64,000 nt of DNA from Pseudomonas syringae. Lineage in GTDB: Bacteria > Pseudomonadota > Gammaproteobacteria > Pseudomonadales > Pseudomonadaceae. The notes below the pieces were generated by a model, which saw only the letters and a program-made list of their open reading frames with translations, made no database searches and was not told the origin of the DNA. Made by a program: the position numbers and the translations under genes. Below, one piece after another: positions 18,440-27,940 of this stretch. Within the stretch, counting starts at the first letter, position 1, and each line of letters starts with the position of its first letter. The DNA lies in assembly GCF_021606685.1 (NCBI RefSeq), contig NZ_WKCB01000003.1, positions 62,001 through 126,000 on the forward strand, read 5' to 3'.

Positions 18440-19708
18440 ATGTCTGATTTGAAAACTGCCGCTCTCGAATATCATGCCCATCCTCGTCCAGGAAAGCTGA
18501 GTGTAGAGCTCACCAAAGCCACTGCCACTGCCCGCGACCTGTCGCTGGCCTACAGCCCTGGCGTGGCCGAGCCCGTACGTGAAATCGCCCGCGACCCTGA
18601 ACTGGCGTACAAGTACACCGGCAAAGGCAACCTGGTTGCAGTGATTTCCGATGGCACCGCGATTTTGGGCCTGGGTAACCTCGGCCCATTGGCCTCCAAG
18701 CCAGTCATGGAAGGTAAAGGCGTGCTGTTCAAGCGCTTTGCCGGCATCGACGTTTTCGACATCGAAGTTGATTCCGAGAGCCCGCAGGCTTTCATCGACA
18801 CCGTAAAGCGCATTTCCATCACCTTCGGTGGCATCAACCTGGAAGACATCAAGGCACCTGAGTGCTTCGAGATCGAAAAGGCCCTGATCGAGCAGTGCGA
18901 CATCCCGGTATTCCACGATGACCAGCACGGCACCGCGATCGTTACCGCCGCCGGCATGATCAACGCCCTGGAAATCGCTGGCAAAACCCTGGCTGATGCG
19001 CAGATCGTCTGCCTCGGCGCCGGTGCTGCGGCCATCTCCTGCATGAAGTTGCTGGTGAGCATGGGCGCCAAGCTGGAAAACATCTTCATGGTCGACAGCA
19101 AGGGCGTTGTTCAGTCCGAGCGTACCGATCTGAACCAGTACAAGGCGATGTTTGCCCACGCGACCGACAAGCGCACCCTGGCTGACGCCCTCGACGGTGC
19201 CGACGTGTTCGTTGGCCTGTCCGGCCCGAACCTGCTGAGCGCCGAAGGCCTCAAGTCCATGGCGGCCAACCCGATCGTGTTCGCCTGCTCCAACCCGGAC
19301 CCAGAAATCTCCCCGGAACTGGCACACGCCACCCGTAGCGACGTGATCATGGCCACCGGCCGTTCGGACTACCCGAACCAGGTCAACAACGTGCTGGGCT
19401 TCCCGTTCATCTTCCGTGGTGCCCTGGACGTGCGTGCCAAGCGCATCAACGAAGAGATGAAAGTAGCTGCCGCCAACGCCCTGCGCGAACTGGCCAAGCT
19501 GCCGGTGCCTCAGGACGTGTGCGACGCCTACGGTGGTGCTCCACTGGCCTTCGGTCGTGAGTACATCATTCCGAAACCAATGGATAAGCGCCTGATCACC
19601 CTGATCTCCGATGCCGTGGCCAAAGCTGCCATCGAGACCGGTGTGGCCACCCTGCCGTATCCTAAGCACTACCCGCTGCAAAGCGTGGATGATGTGTTCA
19701 ACGGCTAA
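18440..19708 (+). CDS. maeB: NADP-type malic enzyme (short form)
   Basis: A 422-residue oxidative decarboxylase converting malate to pyruvate. Catalytic motifs include SLAYSPGVAEPV, the metal-binding FHDDQHGTA and the dinucleotide fold VCLGAGAAAISC. Many bacterial MaeB proteins are about 750 residues with a C-terminal phosphotransacetylase-like domain. This one stops after the malic enzyme domain, as known in other pseudomonads. A single-gene unit with its own terminator. Confidence 0.93.
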   Translation: MSDLKTAALEYHAHPRPGKLSVELTKATATARDLSLAYSPGVAEPVREIARDPELAYKYTGKGNLVAVISDGTAILGLGNLGPLASKPVMEGKGVLFKRFAGIDVFDIEVDSESPQAFIDTVKRISITFGGINLEDIKAPECFEIEKALIEQCDIPVFHDDQHGTAIVTAAGMINALEIAGKTLADAQIVCLGAGAAAISCMKLLVSMGAKLENIFMVDSKGVVQSERTDLNQYKAMFAHATDKRTLADALDGADVFVGLSGPNLLSAEGLKSMAANPIVFACSNPDPEISPELAHATRSDVIMATGRSDYPNQVNNVLGFPFIFRGALDVRAKRINEEMKVAAANALRELAKLPVPQDVCDAYGGAPLAFGREYIIPKPMDKRLITLISDAVAKAAIETGVATLPYPKHYPLQSVDDVFNG

Positions 19709-19727
19709 GCCGTTGTAGCGCACCAAC

Positions 19728-19762
19728 AAAAAGCCCCGGCTCTCGCGAGTCGGGGCTTTTTC
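19728..19762 (+). terminator. Rho-independent terminator of maeB
   Basis: AAAAAGCCCCG and CGGGGCTTTTT pair around a short GC-rich loop, 20 bp after the stop codon. Confidence 0.92.
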
Positions 19763-19800
19763 GTGGCGGGTGATTGTCGTCAGCCTGATAGACATCCAAA

Positions 19801-19906
19801 TGTGGGAGGGGCGGTGCGACGATTCGACTTGCCTCCGATAGCAGTGTGTCAGTCACCCAATAAGTTGGCTGATCCACTGCTATCGGGGGCAAGCCCCCTC
19901 CCACAT
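19801..19906. repeat. REPIN with an interrupted left arm
   Basis: The right arm is intact (gggggcaagccccctcccac). The left arm reads tgtgggaggggc, then 16 foreign bases (ggtgcgacgattcgac), then ttgcctccgata, so the REP core has been split by a small insertion. Confidence 0.8.
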
Positions 19907-19933
19907 TTAGACCTCATTGGCTTGAGGGCTTGC

Positions 19934-22396
19934 TCAGAACAAATCGATCGGCGCGCCTTCATCCGCCGGCAGCGGGCTGCCCGGTGCAACGCCATTGCCC
20001 AGCTCATTGACCGACGGTGGCGTGTCTTCGCTCTTGAACAGTTCGAAGTACGCATTCGGCGTGCTTGGCGATGCCGCACGGCCACTGACCGGGTCGATGC
20101 GCAGGCTGAGAATGCCTTCCGGCTCCGGCTGAGTGTGCAGCGGCTTGTCTTTCAAGGCCGCACCCATGTAGCTCATCCAGATCGGCAGCGCGACGGTGCC
20201 ACCAAATTCGCGGCGGCCCAGGCTTTCAGGCTGGTCGTAGCCGGTCCACACGGTGGTCACGTAGTCGGCGTTGTAGCCAGAGAACCACGCATCCTTGGAT
20301 TCGTTGGTGGTACCGGTCTTGCCCGCGATATCGGCGCGGCCCAAGGCCAGCGCGCGGCGGCCGGTGCCTTTCTTGATCACGTCCTCGAGGATGCTGTTGA
20401 GGATATAGGTGGTACGGCCATCCACGATGCGCTCGGCCACGGCGGGCGTCTGCGGTTCGGTAGTGGCGGCGTTGGCAGCGGGCGCAGCGCCAGGCGTTGG
20501 CTCGATGGTGATACCGCCGTTGCTCGGTGCCGCCAGGCCATCAGTTGCCGCCACGCCGTTGACCACATCACCCGGCACGCGCGGCGGGTTGGCAGTGAAC
20601 AGGGTGTCGCCATTGCGGCTTTCGATCTTGTCGATCAGGTAAGGCGCGATCTTGTAGCCGCCGTTGGCAAAGGTGCTCCAGCCGGTGGCGATCTCCATCG
20701 GTGTGAGGGTCGCGGTGCCCAACGCCAGGGACAGGTTCGGCGGCAGGTCGGACTTGGCGAAACCAAAGCGCGTCATGTAATCGATGGTCTTGCCTACGCC
20801 CATCGCCTGCAGCAAGCGGATCGACACCAGGTTGCGCGACTTGTACAGCGCCTCACGGATACGGATCGGGCCGAGGAAGGTGTTGGTGTCGTTCTTGGGG
20901 CGCCAGACTTTGTCCAGGTACTCGTCGACAAACACGATCGGTGCATCGTTGACCAGGCTGGCGGCGGTGTAGCCGTTATCCAGCGCAGCGCTATAGATGA
21001 ACGGCTTGAAGCTCGAGCCCGGCTGGCGCTTGGCCTGGGTGGCGCGGTTGTAGTTACTCTGCTCGAAGGCGAAGCCGCCCACCAGGGCGCGGATGGCGCC
21101 GTTCTGTGGGTCCAGCGACACCAGGGCGCCCTGGGCCAGCGGCACCTGGCTGAACTTGAGGCTGTCATCCGGCTGGCGCTGCACGCGGATCAAATCACCC
21201 ACTTGCGCGACGTCCGACGGCTGCTTGGGCATCGCGCCCATGCTGTTGGTGTTCAGGAACGGGCGCGCCCACTTCATGCTGTCCCACGCCACATGCGCCT
21301 CGCCGGTGCGGGTCAGCACCTGCACGCCATCTTTTTTCACCTGGGTGACGATGGCCGGCTCAAGGCCGCTGATCGCGCGTTGCTTGCCCAGTTCGGCGGT
21401 CCAGGCGCTCAGGGTCTTGCCCGGCAGGCGCGATTCAGGGCCACGGTAGCCGTGGCGCTGGTCGTAGGTGATCAGGCCGGAATGCACCGACGTATTGGCG
21501 ATTTCCTGCAAGTTGCTCGGAACCGTCGTGGTCACGCGGAAACCTTCGGTGTAGGCCTCGCTGCCGTACCGGCCAACCATCTCGGCCCGCGCCATTTCGG
21601 CGATGTAGGGCGCGTTCACTTCCGGCGTCGGCACGTGGTAGCTGGCGTTCAGCGGCTCGGCTACCGCGCTTTCGTAGGCGGCCTGGTCGATCTTGCCCAG
21701 CTTGTACATGCGCCCCAGGATCCAGTCGCGCCGCTCTTTGCTGCGCGCCGGGTTGGCCAGGGGGTTGAAGCGCGACGGGGCCTTGGGCAGGCCAGCAATC
21801 ATGGCCATCTGCGCCAGGCTGGCATCACGAATCGACTTGCCGTAGTACACCTGCGACGCCGCTTCGATCCCGTAGGCACGGTTGCCCAGGTAGATCTTGT
21901 TGACGTACAGCTCAAGGATCTCGTCCTTGGTCAGCTGGCGTTCGATCTGCAGCGCCAGGAGGATCTCAGTGGCCTTGCGCGAAAAACTGCGCTCGCTGGT
22001 GAGGAAGAAGTTCTTCGCCACCTGCATGGTGATGGTGCTGCCACCGGATTGAATGTGTCCGCTTTTTACCAATTGCGTGGCCGCACGCACCAGGCTGCTG
22101 GGGTCGACGCCATAGTGGTTGGCAAAATTATCGTCTTCTGCCGAGAGCAGTGCGCTGATGAAATTGGGCGGAATATCGGCAAAACGGATCGGTGTGCGGC
22201 GCATTTCGCCGAACTCCGCGATCAGCTTTTCATCGCTGCTGTAGACCCGCAAAGGAATCTGCAACTGGATGCTTCTCAGGGCCTCTACGGAGGGCAAACC
22301 CGGACTAAGGTAGAGGTAGGCCCCGCTGAGCACGAGCATCAACCCGCAGACGATCGCGACAATGGAGTACCCGAAAAACTTCAGCAGACGAATCAA
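19934..22396 (-). CDS. ponA: Penicillin-binding protein 1A (bifunctional peptidoglycan synthase)
   Basis: An 820-residue class A PBP with an N-terminal membrane anchor (residues 8-30). The glycosyltransferase domain has the catalytic EDxxFxxHxG pattern, seen as EDDNFANHYGV near residue 92. An OB-like insert follows. The transpeptidase domain has SXXK as PGSSFKPF, SXN as SRN and KTG as AGKTGTTNES. It polymerises and cross-links peptidoglycan in the periplasm. Divergent from pilM across about 220 bp, the conserved pseudomonad and enteric arrangement (mrcA beside pil/hof genes). Confidence 0.96.
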   Translation of the reverse strand: MIRLLKFFGYSIVAIVCGLMLVLSGAYLYLSPGLPSVEALRSIQLQIPLRVYSSDEKLIAEFGEMRRTPIRFADIPPNFISALLSAEDDNFANHYGVDPSSLVRAATQLVKSGHIQSGGSTITMQVAKNFFLTSERSFSRKATEILLALQIERQLTKDEILELYVNKIYLGNRAYGIEAASQVYYGKSIRDASLAQMAMIAGLPKAPSRFNPLANPARSKERRDWILGRMYKLGKIDQAAYESAVAEPLNASYHVPTPEVNAPYIAEMARAEMVGRYGSEAYTEGFRVTTTVPSNLQEIANTSVHSGLITYDQRHGYRGPESRLPGKTLSAWTAELGKQRAISGLEPAIVTQVKKDGVQVLTRTGEAHVAWDSMKWARPFLNTNSMGAMPKQPSDVAQVGDLIRVQRQPDDSLKFSQVPLAQGALVSLDPQNGAIRALVGGFAFEQSNYNRATQAKRQPGSSFKPFIYSAALDNGYTAASLVNDAPIVFVDEYLDKVWRPKNDTNTFLGPIRIREALYKSRNLVSIRLLQAMGVGKTIDYMTRFGFAKSDLPPNLSLALGTATLTPMEIATGWSTFANGGYKIAPYLIDKIESRNGDTLFTANPPRVPGDVVNGVAATDGLAAPSNGGITIEPTPGAAPAANAATTEPQTPAVAERIVDGRTTYILNSILEDVIKKGTGRRALALGRADIAGKTGTTNESKDAWFSGYNADYVTTVWTGYDQPESLGRREFGGTVALPIWMSYMGAALKDKPLHTQPEPEGILSLRIDPVSGRAASPSTPNAYFELFKSEDTPPSVNELGNGVAPGSPLPADEGAPIDLF

Positions 22397-22613
22397 GGCT
22401 TTTGGATTTCCACAGAAAAGAAAGAGTTACGCGTCGGGGCATGCATGGCAAACGATGGATCAACCCGGGCGATAGATAAAAAGCGGGGAAAAACGCTGGG
22501 CATTAAAGCATTTTCGGCTAGGGGCGTCATTCGCACCGCTCAAACAAGTCGACCGACTGCACTGCGCCCAGCGCCAATCAGGCGGTATGACAGGCAAAGT
22601 TTTAGGGAGTTTT

Positions 22614-23267
22614 ATGAGAAAGGGATTTTTCAGGCGAAAAAGCGACATCCTCTTGGGCGTCGACATCAATGACACGGCCGTCCGCTTGATCGAGGTCGGC
22701 CGTTCAACCTCGGGTTACACCATTCAAGGCTATGCGACGCAGGCACTGCCTGGCCACGCGGTGGTCGATGGCACCTTGCTTGATCTCGAAGGGATCGCTC
22801 GCGCCTTGCAGGCTGCATTGTCGCGGCTGCGCAGTTCGGCCAGGGGAGCAGCGGTGGCCGTGGCCGGGCCCACGGTCATTACACGGTTGATCGACATGGA
22901 GGCCGGGCTCAGCGATGACGAGATGACCTGGATGATCCAGATGGAGGCCGACCAATACATTCCTTATCCGCTGGACGAGGTGGCCCTCGACTTTCACGTC
23001 CAGGGCCCAGTGCAGCAGGATCCGGCGCGCGTGCAGGTGTTGCTGGCGGCTTGCCTCAGGGCGCAGGTGGAAGCACGCGAGGCGGTTTTAAGCCTGGCGG
23101 GGCTGGTGCCCAGGGTGGTAGACGTTGAAGCATTTGCATTGGCGCGCGCTTGCGGTCAGGATTTCGCCAGCTTCACGCCGGGCCATCGAGTCGATGGTGC
23201 ACAATGGGCCGTGGATGCCCAAGAGATGGGAATTGCTTGCGGGTTGGCCCTGAGGAGTTTCGCTTGA
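22614..23267 (+). CDS. pilM: Type IV pilus/competence protein PilM, internally truncated
   Basis: A 217-residue actin-like PilM, compared with about 354 in P. aeruginosa. Residues 1-190 follow the family normally: LLGVDINDTAVRLIEV (phosphate-1 loop), QMEADQYIPYPLDEVALDF, VVDVEAFALARA. It then jumps within about 20 residues to the family C-terminus GIACGLALRSFA. Some 130 residues are missing, including the second phosphate loop (VVDIGATMTT in relatives) and the adenosine motif, with the frame kept. Start chosen for TAGGGAG seven bases upstream. PilM normally binds the PilN tail on the cytoplasmic face. Confidence 0.9.
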   Translation: MRKGFFRRKSDILLGVDINDTAVRLIEVGRSTSGYTIQGYATQALPGHAVVDGTLLDLEGIARALQAALSRLRSSARGAAVAVAGPTVITRLIDMEAGLSDDEMTWMIQMEADQYIPYPLDEVALDFHVQGPVQQDPARVQVLLAACLRAQVEAREAVLSLAGLVPRVVDVEAFALARACGQDFASFTPGHRVDGAQWAVDAQEMGIACGLALRSFA

Positions 23268-23818
23268 AGACACGAATCAATCTTTTGCCTTGGCGCCAGG
23301 CGCTGGCGGAGCGGCGACGCAAGTACTTCCTGGCGTTCTTGCTGGCCTTCGCCTGCATGGCGCTCGCGGCCGTGTGGCTGGCGGACCAGGTGATCGACCA
23401 GGCGATTGACCGGCAAGTGACGCGCAATGACCATCTGGGCAAAGAAGCCGGCGTGCTGGATGCGCGCATCAAGACCATCGACGACCTGCAAGCGCAAAGC
23501 CATCAGTTGGCGCAACGCATGAAAGTTGTGCAGGACCTGCATGATTCCCGTTCGTCCGGCACCCAACTGCTCGATCAGTTGGCGCGTGCGGTGCCCGATG
23601 GCGTGCACCTGCATGAAGTGGTTGCGAAGGGTGACACGCTGAGCATCAGCGGCAGTGCTGAGTCCGGCCAGGACATCGCCCAATTGATGCGTCGCCTGGA
23701 GGCCTCCCAAGGGGCGCGCTCGACTCGGTTACAGCATGTGCGGGTCGAAAGCGCTGGCGGCAACAGTGAATTCCAGCTGATGGTGCGTCAGGGGGAGCCC
23801 ACCGAGGCTACCCCATGA
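23264..23818 (+). CDS. pilN: Type IV pilus/competence assembly protein PilN, TTG start
   Basis: A 184-residue bitopic inner-membrane protein. The cytoplasmic tail has the PilM-binding motif RINLLPWR. One membrane helix (residues 23-40) precedes a coiled coil and a periplasmic ferredoxin-like domain (VPDGVHLHEVVAKGDTLSISGSAES). The start is TTG, overlapping the pilM stop (TTGA), with TGAGGAG upstream. The PilM-binding motif is intact although PilM itself is shortened. Confidence 0.9.
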   Translation: MKTRINLLPWRQALAERRRKYFLAFLLAFACMALAAVWLADQVIDQAIDRQVTRNDHLGKEAGVLDARIKTIDDLQAQSHQLAQRMKVVQDLHDSRSSGTQLLDQLARAVPDGVHLHEVVAKGDTLSISGSAESGQDIAQLMRRLEASQGARSTRLQHVRVESAGGNSEFQLMVRQGEPTEATP

Positions 23819-24786
23819 GCCTGCCCAGGCTCGATATTTACGCGCTCACTCACAACGCTGCGAAATGGCCCTTGCCTGGCAAGGCCCTGCTCGGCTGCGC
23901 GCTGGCCGCAGTGGTGCTGGCAGTGGGTGATCTCGCGTATTTGAGCCCGGCGCGGGAGCGGTTGCAGCAGGCTGAGGCGCAGGAAGTCGCGCTGCAACAG
24001 CAGATTGCGCAGAAGTCTGTCTTGTCCGCCGGTCTTGAGGCGCATACGCAGCAGTTCGAGCGTCTGCAGGCAGAGGTTGACGCGTGGGTGCAGCAATTTC
24101 CCGATCGGTCGCACATGCCTGGCTTGCTGGAGGATATCGGGCGGTCGGCGCTGGCCAACGGCTTGCTGATCGAAAGCGTCACCCCATTGGACGAACAGCT
24201 TCGGCCGTTCTATAGCGAGCAGCCCGTGCAGATCGGCGTGACAGGCGCCTACCACGACCTGGCGACGTTCTTGGGCGCCCTGGGTGACCTTTCGCAATTC
24301 GCCACGGTGCACGACCTTACCCTGCGGCGCGATGGCAGCTCGTTGCGTCTTGAGGTGCTGGCCAGGACCTATTGGCACGCGCAGCAAGATGGCGCGCTGG
24401 TTCAGGCGGTGGTGCAAAGGCCATCGTTTGTCTATGACGGCGCGGGTTTGCGTGATCCGTTCCTGCAGCTCGCCGTGCAGGTCGATCACTCGCCCGGGCG
24501 ACCGGCACCCGCGCCCGACCTCACTCGGCCTCGGGGTGTGCTGGAAAGCCTCGCGGTGGATCAATTCAAAATGGTCGGGACCCTGTCTCGCGGGGTGCAA
24601 ACCTTTGCGCTGCTGCGCTCTGCATCCACGGTGTATCGCCTGGCTGTCGGCGATTACCTGGGGCCGGACCACGGTCGGGTGACGGCTATCCATGATGGCC
24701 ATATCGAATTGGTGGAGCTGTTCCCCGATGAGCGGGGCGCATGGCTGGAGCGCTCGCGAACCCTGGTGTTAAACGTCAACTCATAA
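23815..24786 (+). CDS. PilO-PilP fusion protein
   Basis: A 323-residue protein covering what are normally two genes. Residues 1-190 are PilO-like: membrane helix (GCALAAVVLAVGDLAYL), coiled coil, then a ferredoxin-like domain (SVTPLDEQLRPFYSEQPVQIGVTGAYHDLATFL). Residues about 210-320 are PilP-like: GLRDPF, then LESLAVDQFKMVGTL and YRLAVGDYLGPDHGRVTAI. No stop codon or frameshift separates them, and there is no lipoprotein signal before the PilP part, which in P. aeruginosa is a separate lipoprotein. Its ATG overlaps the pilN stop (ATGA). Confidence 0.88.
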   Translation: MSLPRLDIYALTHNAAKWPLPGKALLGCALAAVVLAVGDLAYLSPARERLQQAEAQEVALQQQIAQKSVLSAGLEAHTQQFERLQAEVDAWVQQFPDRSHMPGLLEDIGRSALANGLLIESVTPLDEQLRPFYSEQPVQIGVTGAYHDLATFLGALGDLSQFATVHDLTLRRDGSSLRLEVLARTYWHAQQDGALVQAVVQRPSFVYDGAGLRDPFLQLAVQVDHSPGRPAPAPDLTRPRGVLESLAVDQFKMVGTLSRGVQTFALLRSASTVYRLAVGDYLGPDHGRVTAIHDGHIELVELFPDERGAWLERSRTLVLNVNS

Positions 24787-24798
24787 CGGAAGCAAAAA

Positions 24799-26181
24799 AT
24801 GAAAAGGACTTTTTCGTCCTTCGGTGTGGCGCTATGGATAGCGTTCACAGCACCGATGGCTGCAGCTGTGCCCAATCGAGTGGATTTGATCCAACTCCCA
24901 CCCCCCGGCAACTCAGCAGTGAGCACCTATACCGGCGACACGCTGAACCTCAACTTCCAGAACATCGAGCTGCGCGCCGCGTTGCAGCAAATCGCGGATG
25001 TGGCGGGCCTCAACCTGGTGGCCAGTGACGATGTGCAGGGCTCGCTCACCCTGCGACTCAAGGCGGTCCCGTGGGATCAGGCGCTGGACCTGGTATTGCA
25101 GGCCAAGGGTTTGGATAAGCGCGTGAAGGCGGGTGTACTGCTGGTGGCGCCGGCCGAGGAGCTGGCTGCGCGTGAACTGTTGATGTTGGAGTCGCGCAAG
25201 CAGATGGCCGACCTGGCGCCCCTGCGCCGTGAGCTGTTGCAGGTCAACTACGCCAAGGCGGCGGACCTGGCCAAGCTGTTTCAGTCGATCAGCGGCTTTG
25301 AGGGCGCCACAGATGAGCGCGGATCGGTGGCGGTGGATGACCGTACCAATAACATCATCGCCTACCAGACCGGCGAACGCCTGGAGGAGCTGCGGCGGAT
25401 CGTGGCGCAATTGGATATCCCGGTACGCCAGGTGATGATCGAGGCGCGGATTGTCGAGGTCAACGTCGACTACGACAAAAGCCTTGGCGTGCGCTGGGGC
25501 GGGCGGCTCAACCGAGGCAACTGGCGCGCGGGCGGCACGCAGAAGCCCCAGGGTGAGGGGGCTGAGCCGGCGGAAAATCCGTCCGGCGCGCCCTTCGTCG
25601 ACTTGGGCTCCCTGACCGGTACATCCGGTTTGGGTATCGCTTTTATCAAAGACAACCTGCTGCTGGACCTCGAGCTGACGGCCATGGAGAAAACCGGTAA
25701 TGGGGAAATTGTCTCGCAGCCCAAGGTAGTTACTTCCGACAAGGAAACCGCGCGAATCCTCAAGGGCACCGAAATTCCGTACCAGGAATCCACCTCCCAG
25801 GGCGCTACGTCGGTGTCGTTCAAGGAGGCCTCGCTGTCATTGGAGGTGACGCCGCAAATCACCCCCGACGACTACGTAATCATGGTGGTAAAGGTCACCA
25901 AGGATGAGCCCGACTACTTGAACAAACTCAACGACGTACCGCCGATCAAGAAAAACGAGGTGAATGCCAAGGTGCTGGTCAAGGATGGCGAGACCATCGT
26001 CATCGGCGGAGTTTTCTCCAATACCCAAAGCAAAGTGGTAGATAAAGTGCCATTTTTGGGCGATGTGCCGTATCTTGGCCGCCTTTTCCGGCGCGATGTG
26101 GTGGCGGAGAAAAAATCCGAGCTGCTGGTATTCCTGACTCCGCGTATTATGAATAACCAGGCGATTGCTGTGAGTCGTTGA
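24799..26181 (+). CDS. pilQ: Short PilQ/HofQ-type outer-membrane secretin
   Basis: A 460-residue secretin with a signal peptide (residues 1-22, ending AAA). It has an STN domain ([20 protein letters not shown]), a secretin N1 domain ([18 protein letters not shown]) and the C-terminal secretin barrel ([26 protein letters not shown] ... [15 protein letters not shown]). The N-terminal AMIN domains of the roughly 710-residue P. aeruginosa PilQ are absent, so it resembles E. coli HofQ in length. It follows pilOP by 12 bp and lies just upstream of aroK. Confidence 0.9.
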   Translation: MKRTFSSFGVALWIAFTAPMAAAVPNRVDLIQLPPPGNSAVSTYTGDTLNLNFQNIELRAALQQIADVAGLNLVASDDVQGSLTLRLKAVPWDQALDLVLQAKGLDKRVKAGVLLVAPAEELAARELLMLESRKQMADLAPLRRELLQVNYAKAADLAKLFQSISGFEGATDERGSVAVDDRTNNIIAYQTGERLEELRRIVAQLDIPVRQVMIEARIVEVNVDYDKSLGVRWGGRLNRGNWRAGGTQKPQGEGAEPAENPSGAPFVDLGSLTGTSGLGIAFIKDNLLLDLELTAMEKTGNGEIVSQPKVVTSDKETARILKGTEIPYQESTSQGATSVSFKEASLSLEVTPQITPDDYVIMVVKVTKDEPDYLNKLNDVPPIKKNEVNAKVLVKDGETIVIGGVFSNTQSKVVDKVPFLGDVPYLGRLFRRDVVAEKKSELLVFLTPRIMNNQAIAVSR

Positions 26182-26185
26182 TTCT

Positions 26186-26704
26186 GTGCGAAATTTGATT
26201 CTTGTAGGACCGATGGGGGCTGGAAAAAGCACCATCGGCCGTTTGCTGGCCAAAGAGCTGCGCCTGCCATTCAAAGATTCCGACAAGGAAATTGAATTGC
26301 GCACGGGCGCCAATATCCCATGGATCTTCGATAAGGAAGGCGAGCTGGGCTTTCGTGACCGCGAGCAGGCGATGATTGCCGAGCTGTGCGGTTGCGATGG
26401 CGTGGTATTGGCCACCGGCGGTGGCGCAGTGATGCGCGATGAAAACCGCCGCGCGCTGCATGCCGGTGGTCGGGTGGTGTATCTGCATGCGTCGGTCGAG
26501 CAGCAGGTGGGCCGCACCGCTCGCGATCGCAACCGCCCCTTGCTGCGTACCGCAGACCCGGCCAAGACCCTGCGGGATCTGCTGACGCTGCGTGACCCGC
26601 TGTATCGGGAGATTGCCGATCTGGTGGTGGAAACCGATGAGCGGCCACCGCGGATGGTGGTCCTCGACATTCTAGAGCGCCTGCAACGGCTACCACCCCG
26701 TTAA
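26186..26704 (+). CDS. aroK: Shikimate kinase, GTG start
   Basis: A 172-residue P-loop kinase that phosphorylates shikimate in aromatic amino-acid synthesis. Walker A is GPMGAGKST (residues 9-17). The shikimate-binding DSDKEIE and GGGAVMR motifs and the lid arginine region RDRNRPLL are present. The start is GTG (VRNLILVGP), four bases after the pilQ stop. The pilMNOPQ-aroK-aroB-damX order is conserved in pseudomonads and enterics. Confidence 0.96.
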   Translation: MRNLILVGPMGAGKSTIGRLLAKELRLPFKDSDKEIELRTGANIPWIFDKEGELGFRDREQAMIAELCGCDGVVLATGGGAVMRDENRRALHAGGRVVYLHASVEQQVGRTARDRNRPLLRTADPAKTLRDLLTLRDPLYREIADLVVETDERPPRMVVLDILERLQRLPPR

Positions 26705-26829
26705 AGCCAGGCCCGAAATGCGCTATTCTCGGCGGCGCGCCACCACCCTCCGAGGTGTGGCGTAGAGCCATCAGGTGACGCCGAATTTCGGCATTGCCGG
26801 TCGTCAATACATCTTCAACGCGGGGACAC

Positions 26830-27930
26830 ATGCAGACACTTACGGTCGATCTAGGCGAGCGCAGCTACCCGATCCATATTGGCGAAGGTCTGTTGGACCA
26901 GCCCGAGTTGCTTGCCCCGCATATTGCCGGGCGGCAAGTGGCGATCATTTCCAACGAAACAGTCGCGCCGCTGTACCTTGAGCGTTTGAGCCGCAGCCTG
27001 TCGGCGTACTCGGTGATTTCCGTGGTGTTGCCTGACGGTGAAGCCCACAAGAACTGGGAAACCCTGCAACTGATCTTTGATGGCCTGCTCACCGCCCGCC
27101 ATGATCGCCGCACCACCGTGGTCGCCCTCGGCGGCGGCGTGATCGGCGACATGGCCGGTTTTGCGGCCGCCTGTTACCAGCGTGGTGTCGACTTTATCCA
27201 GGTGCCGACCACCTTGTTGTCCCAGGTCGATTCGTCGGTGGGCGGCAAGACCGGCATCAACCACCCGCTGGGCAAGAACATGGTCGGTGCGTTCTACCAG
27301 CCTCAGGCTGTGCTGATCGATACCGCAACCCTCAACACCTTGCCGCCCCGCGAGCTGTCGGCGGGGCTGGCGGAAGTGATCAAGTACGGGCTGATCTGCG
27401 ACGAGCCCTTCCTTACCTGGCTTGAAGAGCACGTCGACGCCCTGCGCAACCTGGACCAGGTGGCACTGACCGAGGCAATTTCGCGCTCCTGTGCCGCTAA
27501 GGCCCTGGTGGTGAATGCCGACGAACGGGAGTCCGGTGTACGCGCTACTTTGAACCTCGGCCACACGTTCGGCCATGCGATCGAAACGCACATGGGCTAT
27601 GGTGTGTGGTTGCATGGGGAGGCTGTCGCGGCTGGCACAGTGATGGCGTTGGAGATGTCGCAACGCCTGGGTTGGATCAGCGCCCAGGAGCGGGATCGCG
27701 GTATCCGTCTGTTCCAGCGTGCCGGCTTGCCGGTGATTCCGCCTGAGGAGATGACCGAGGCGGACTTCCTCGAACATATGGCGATAGACAAGAAAGTGAT
27801 CGACGGTCGACTGCGACTGGTGCTGCTGCGCCACATGGGCGAAGCGGTAGTGACCGACGATTATCCGAAAGAGATTTTACAGGCCACGCTGGGAGCGGAT
27901 TACCGCGCCCTGGCCCAGCTTAAAGGTTAA
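26830..27930 (+). CDS. aroB: 3-dehydroquinate synthase
   Basis: A 366-residue NAD- and metal-dependent enzyme making 3-dehydroquinate from DAHP. Motifs seen are [13 protein letters not shown], the [19 protein letters not shown] block and the metal ligands [11 protein letters not shown]. Start at [18 protein letters not shown]; a 12-codon upstream extension is rejected on family length. It follows aroK by 125 bp in the same operon. Confidence 0.96.
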   Translation: MQTLTVDLGERSYPIHIGEGLLDQPELLAPHIAGRQVAIISNETVAPLYLERLSRSLSAYSVISVVLPDGEAHKNWETLQLIFDGLLTARHDRRTTVVALGGGVIGDMAGFAAACYQRGVDFIQVPTTLLSQVDSSVGGKTGINHPLGKNMVGAFYQPQAVLIDTATLNTLPPRELSAGLAEVIKYGLICDEPFLTWLEEHVDALRNLDQVALTEAISRSCAAKALVVNADERESGVRATLNLGHTFGHAIETHMGYGVWLHGEAVAAGTVMALEMSQRLGWISAQERDRGIRLFQRAGLPVIPPEEMTEADFLEHMAIDKKVIDGRLRLVLLRHMGEAVVTDDYPKEILQATLGADYRALAQLKG

Positions 27931-27940
27931 TAAGATCCCG

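Noticed and set aside
19763..22672. A 969-codon plus-strand frame
   Set aside because: It is antisense to ponA, whose domains are all recognisable, and it runs through a REPIN and past the pilM start.
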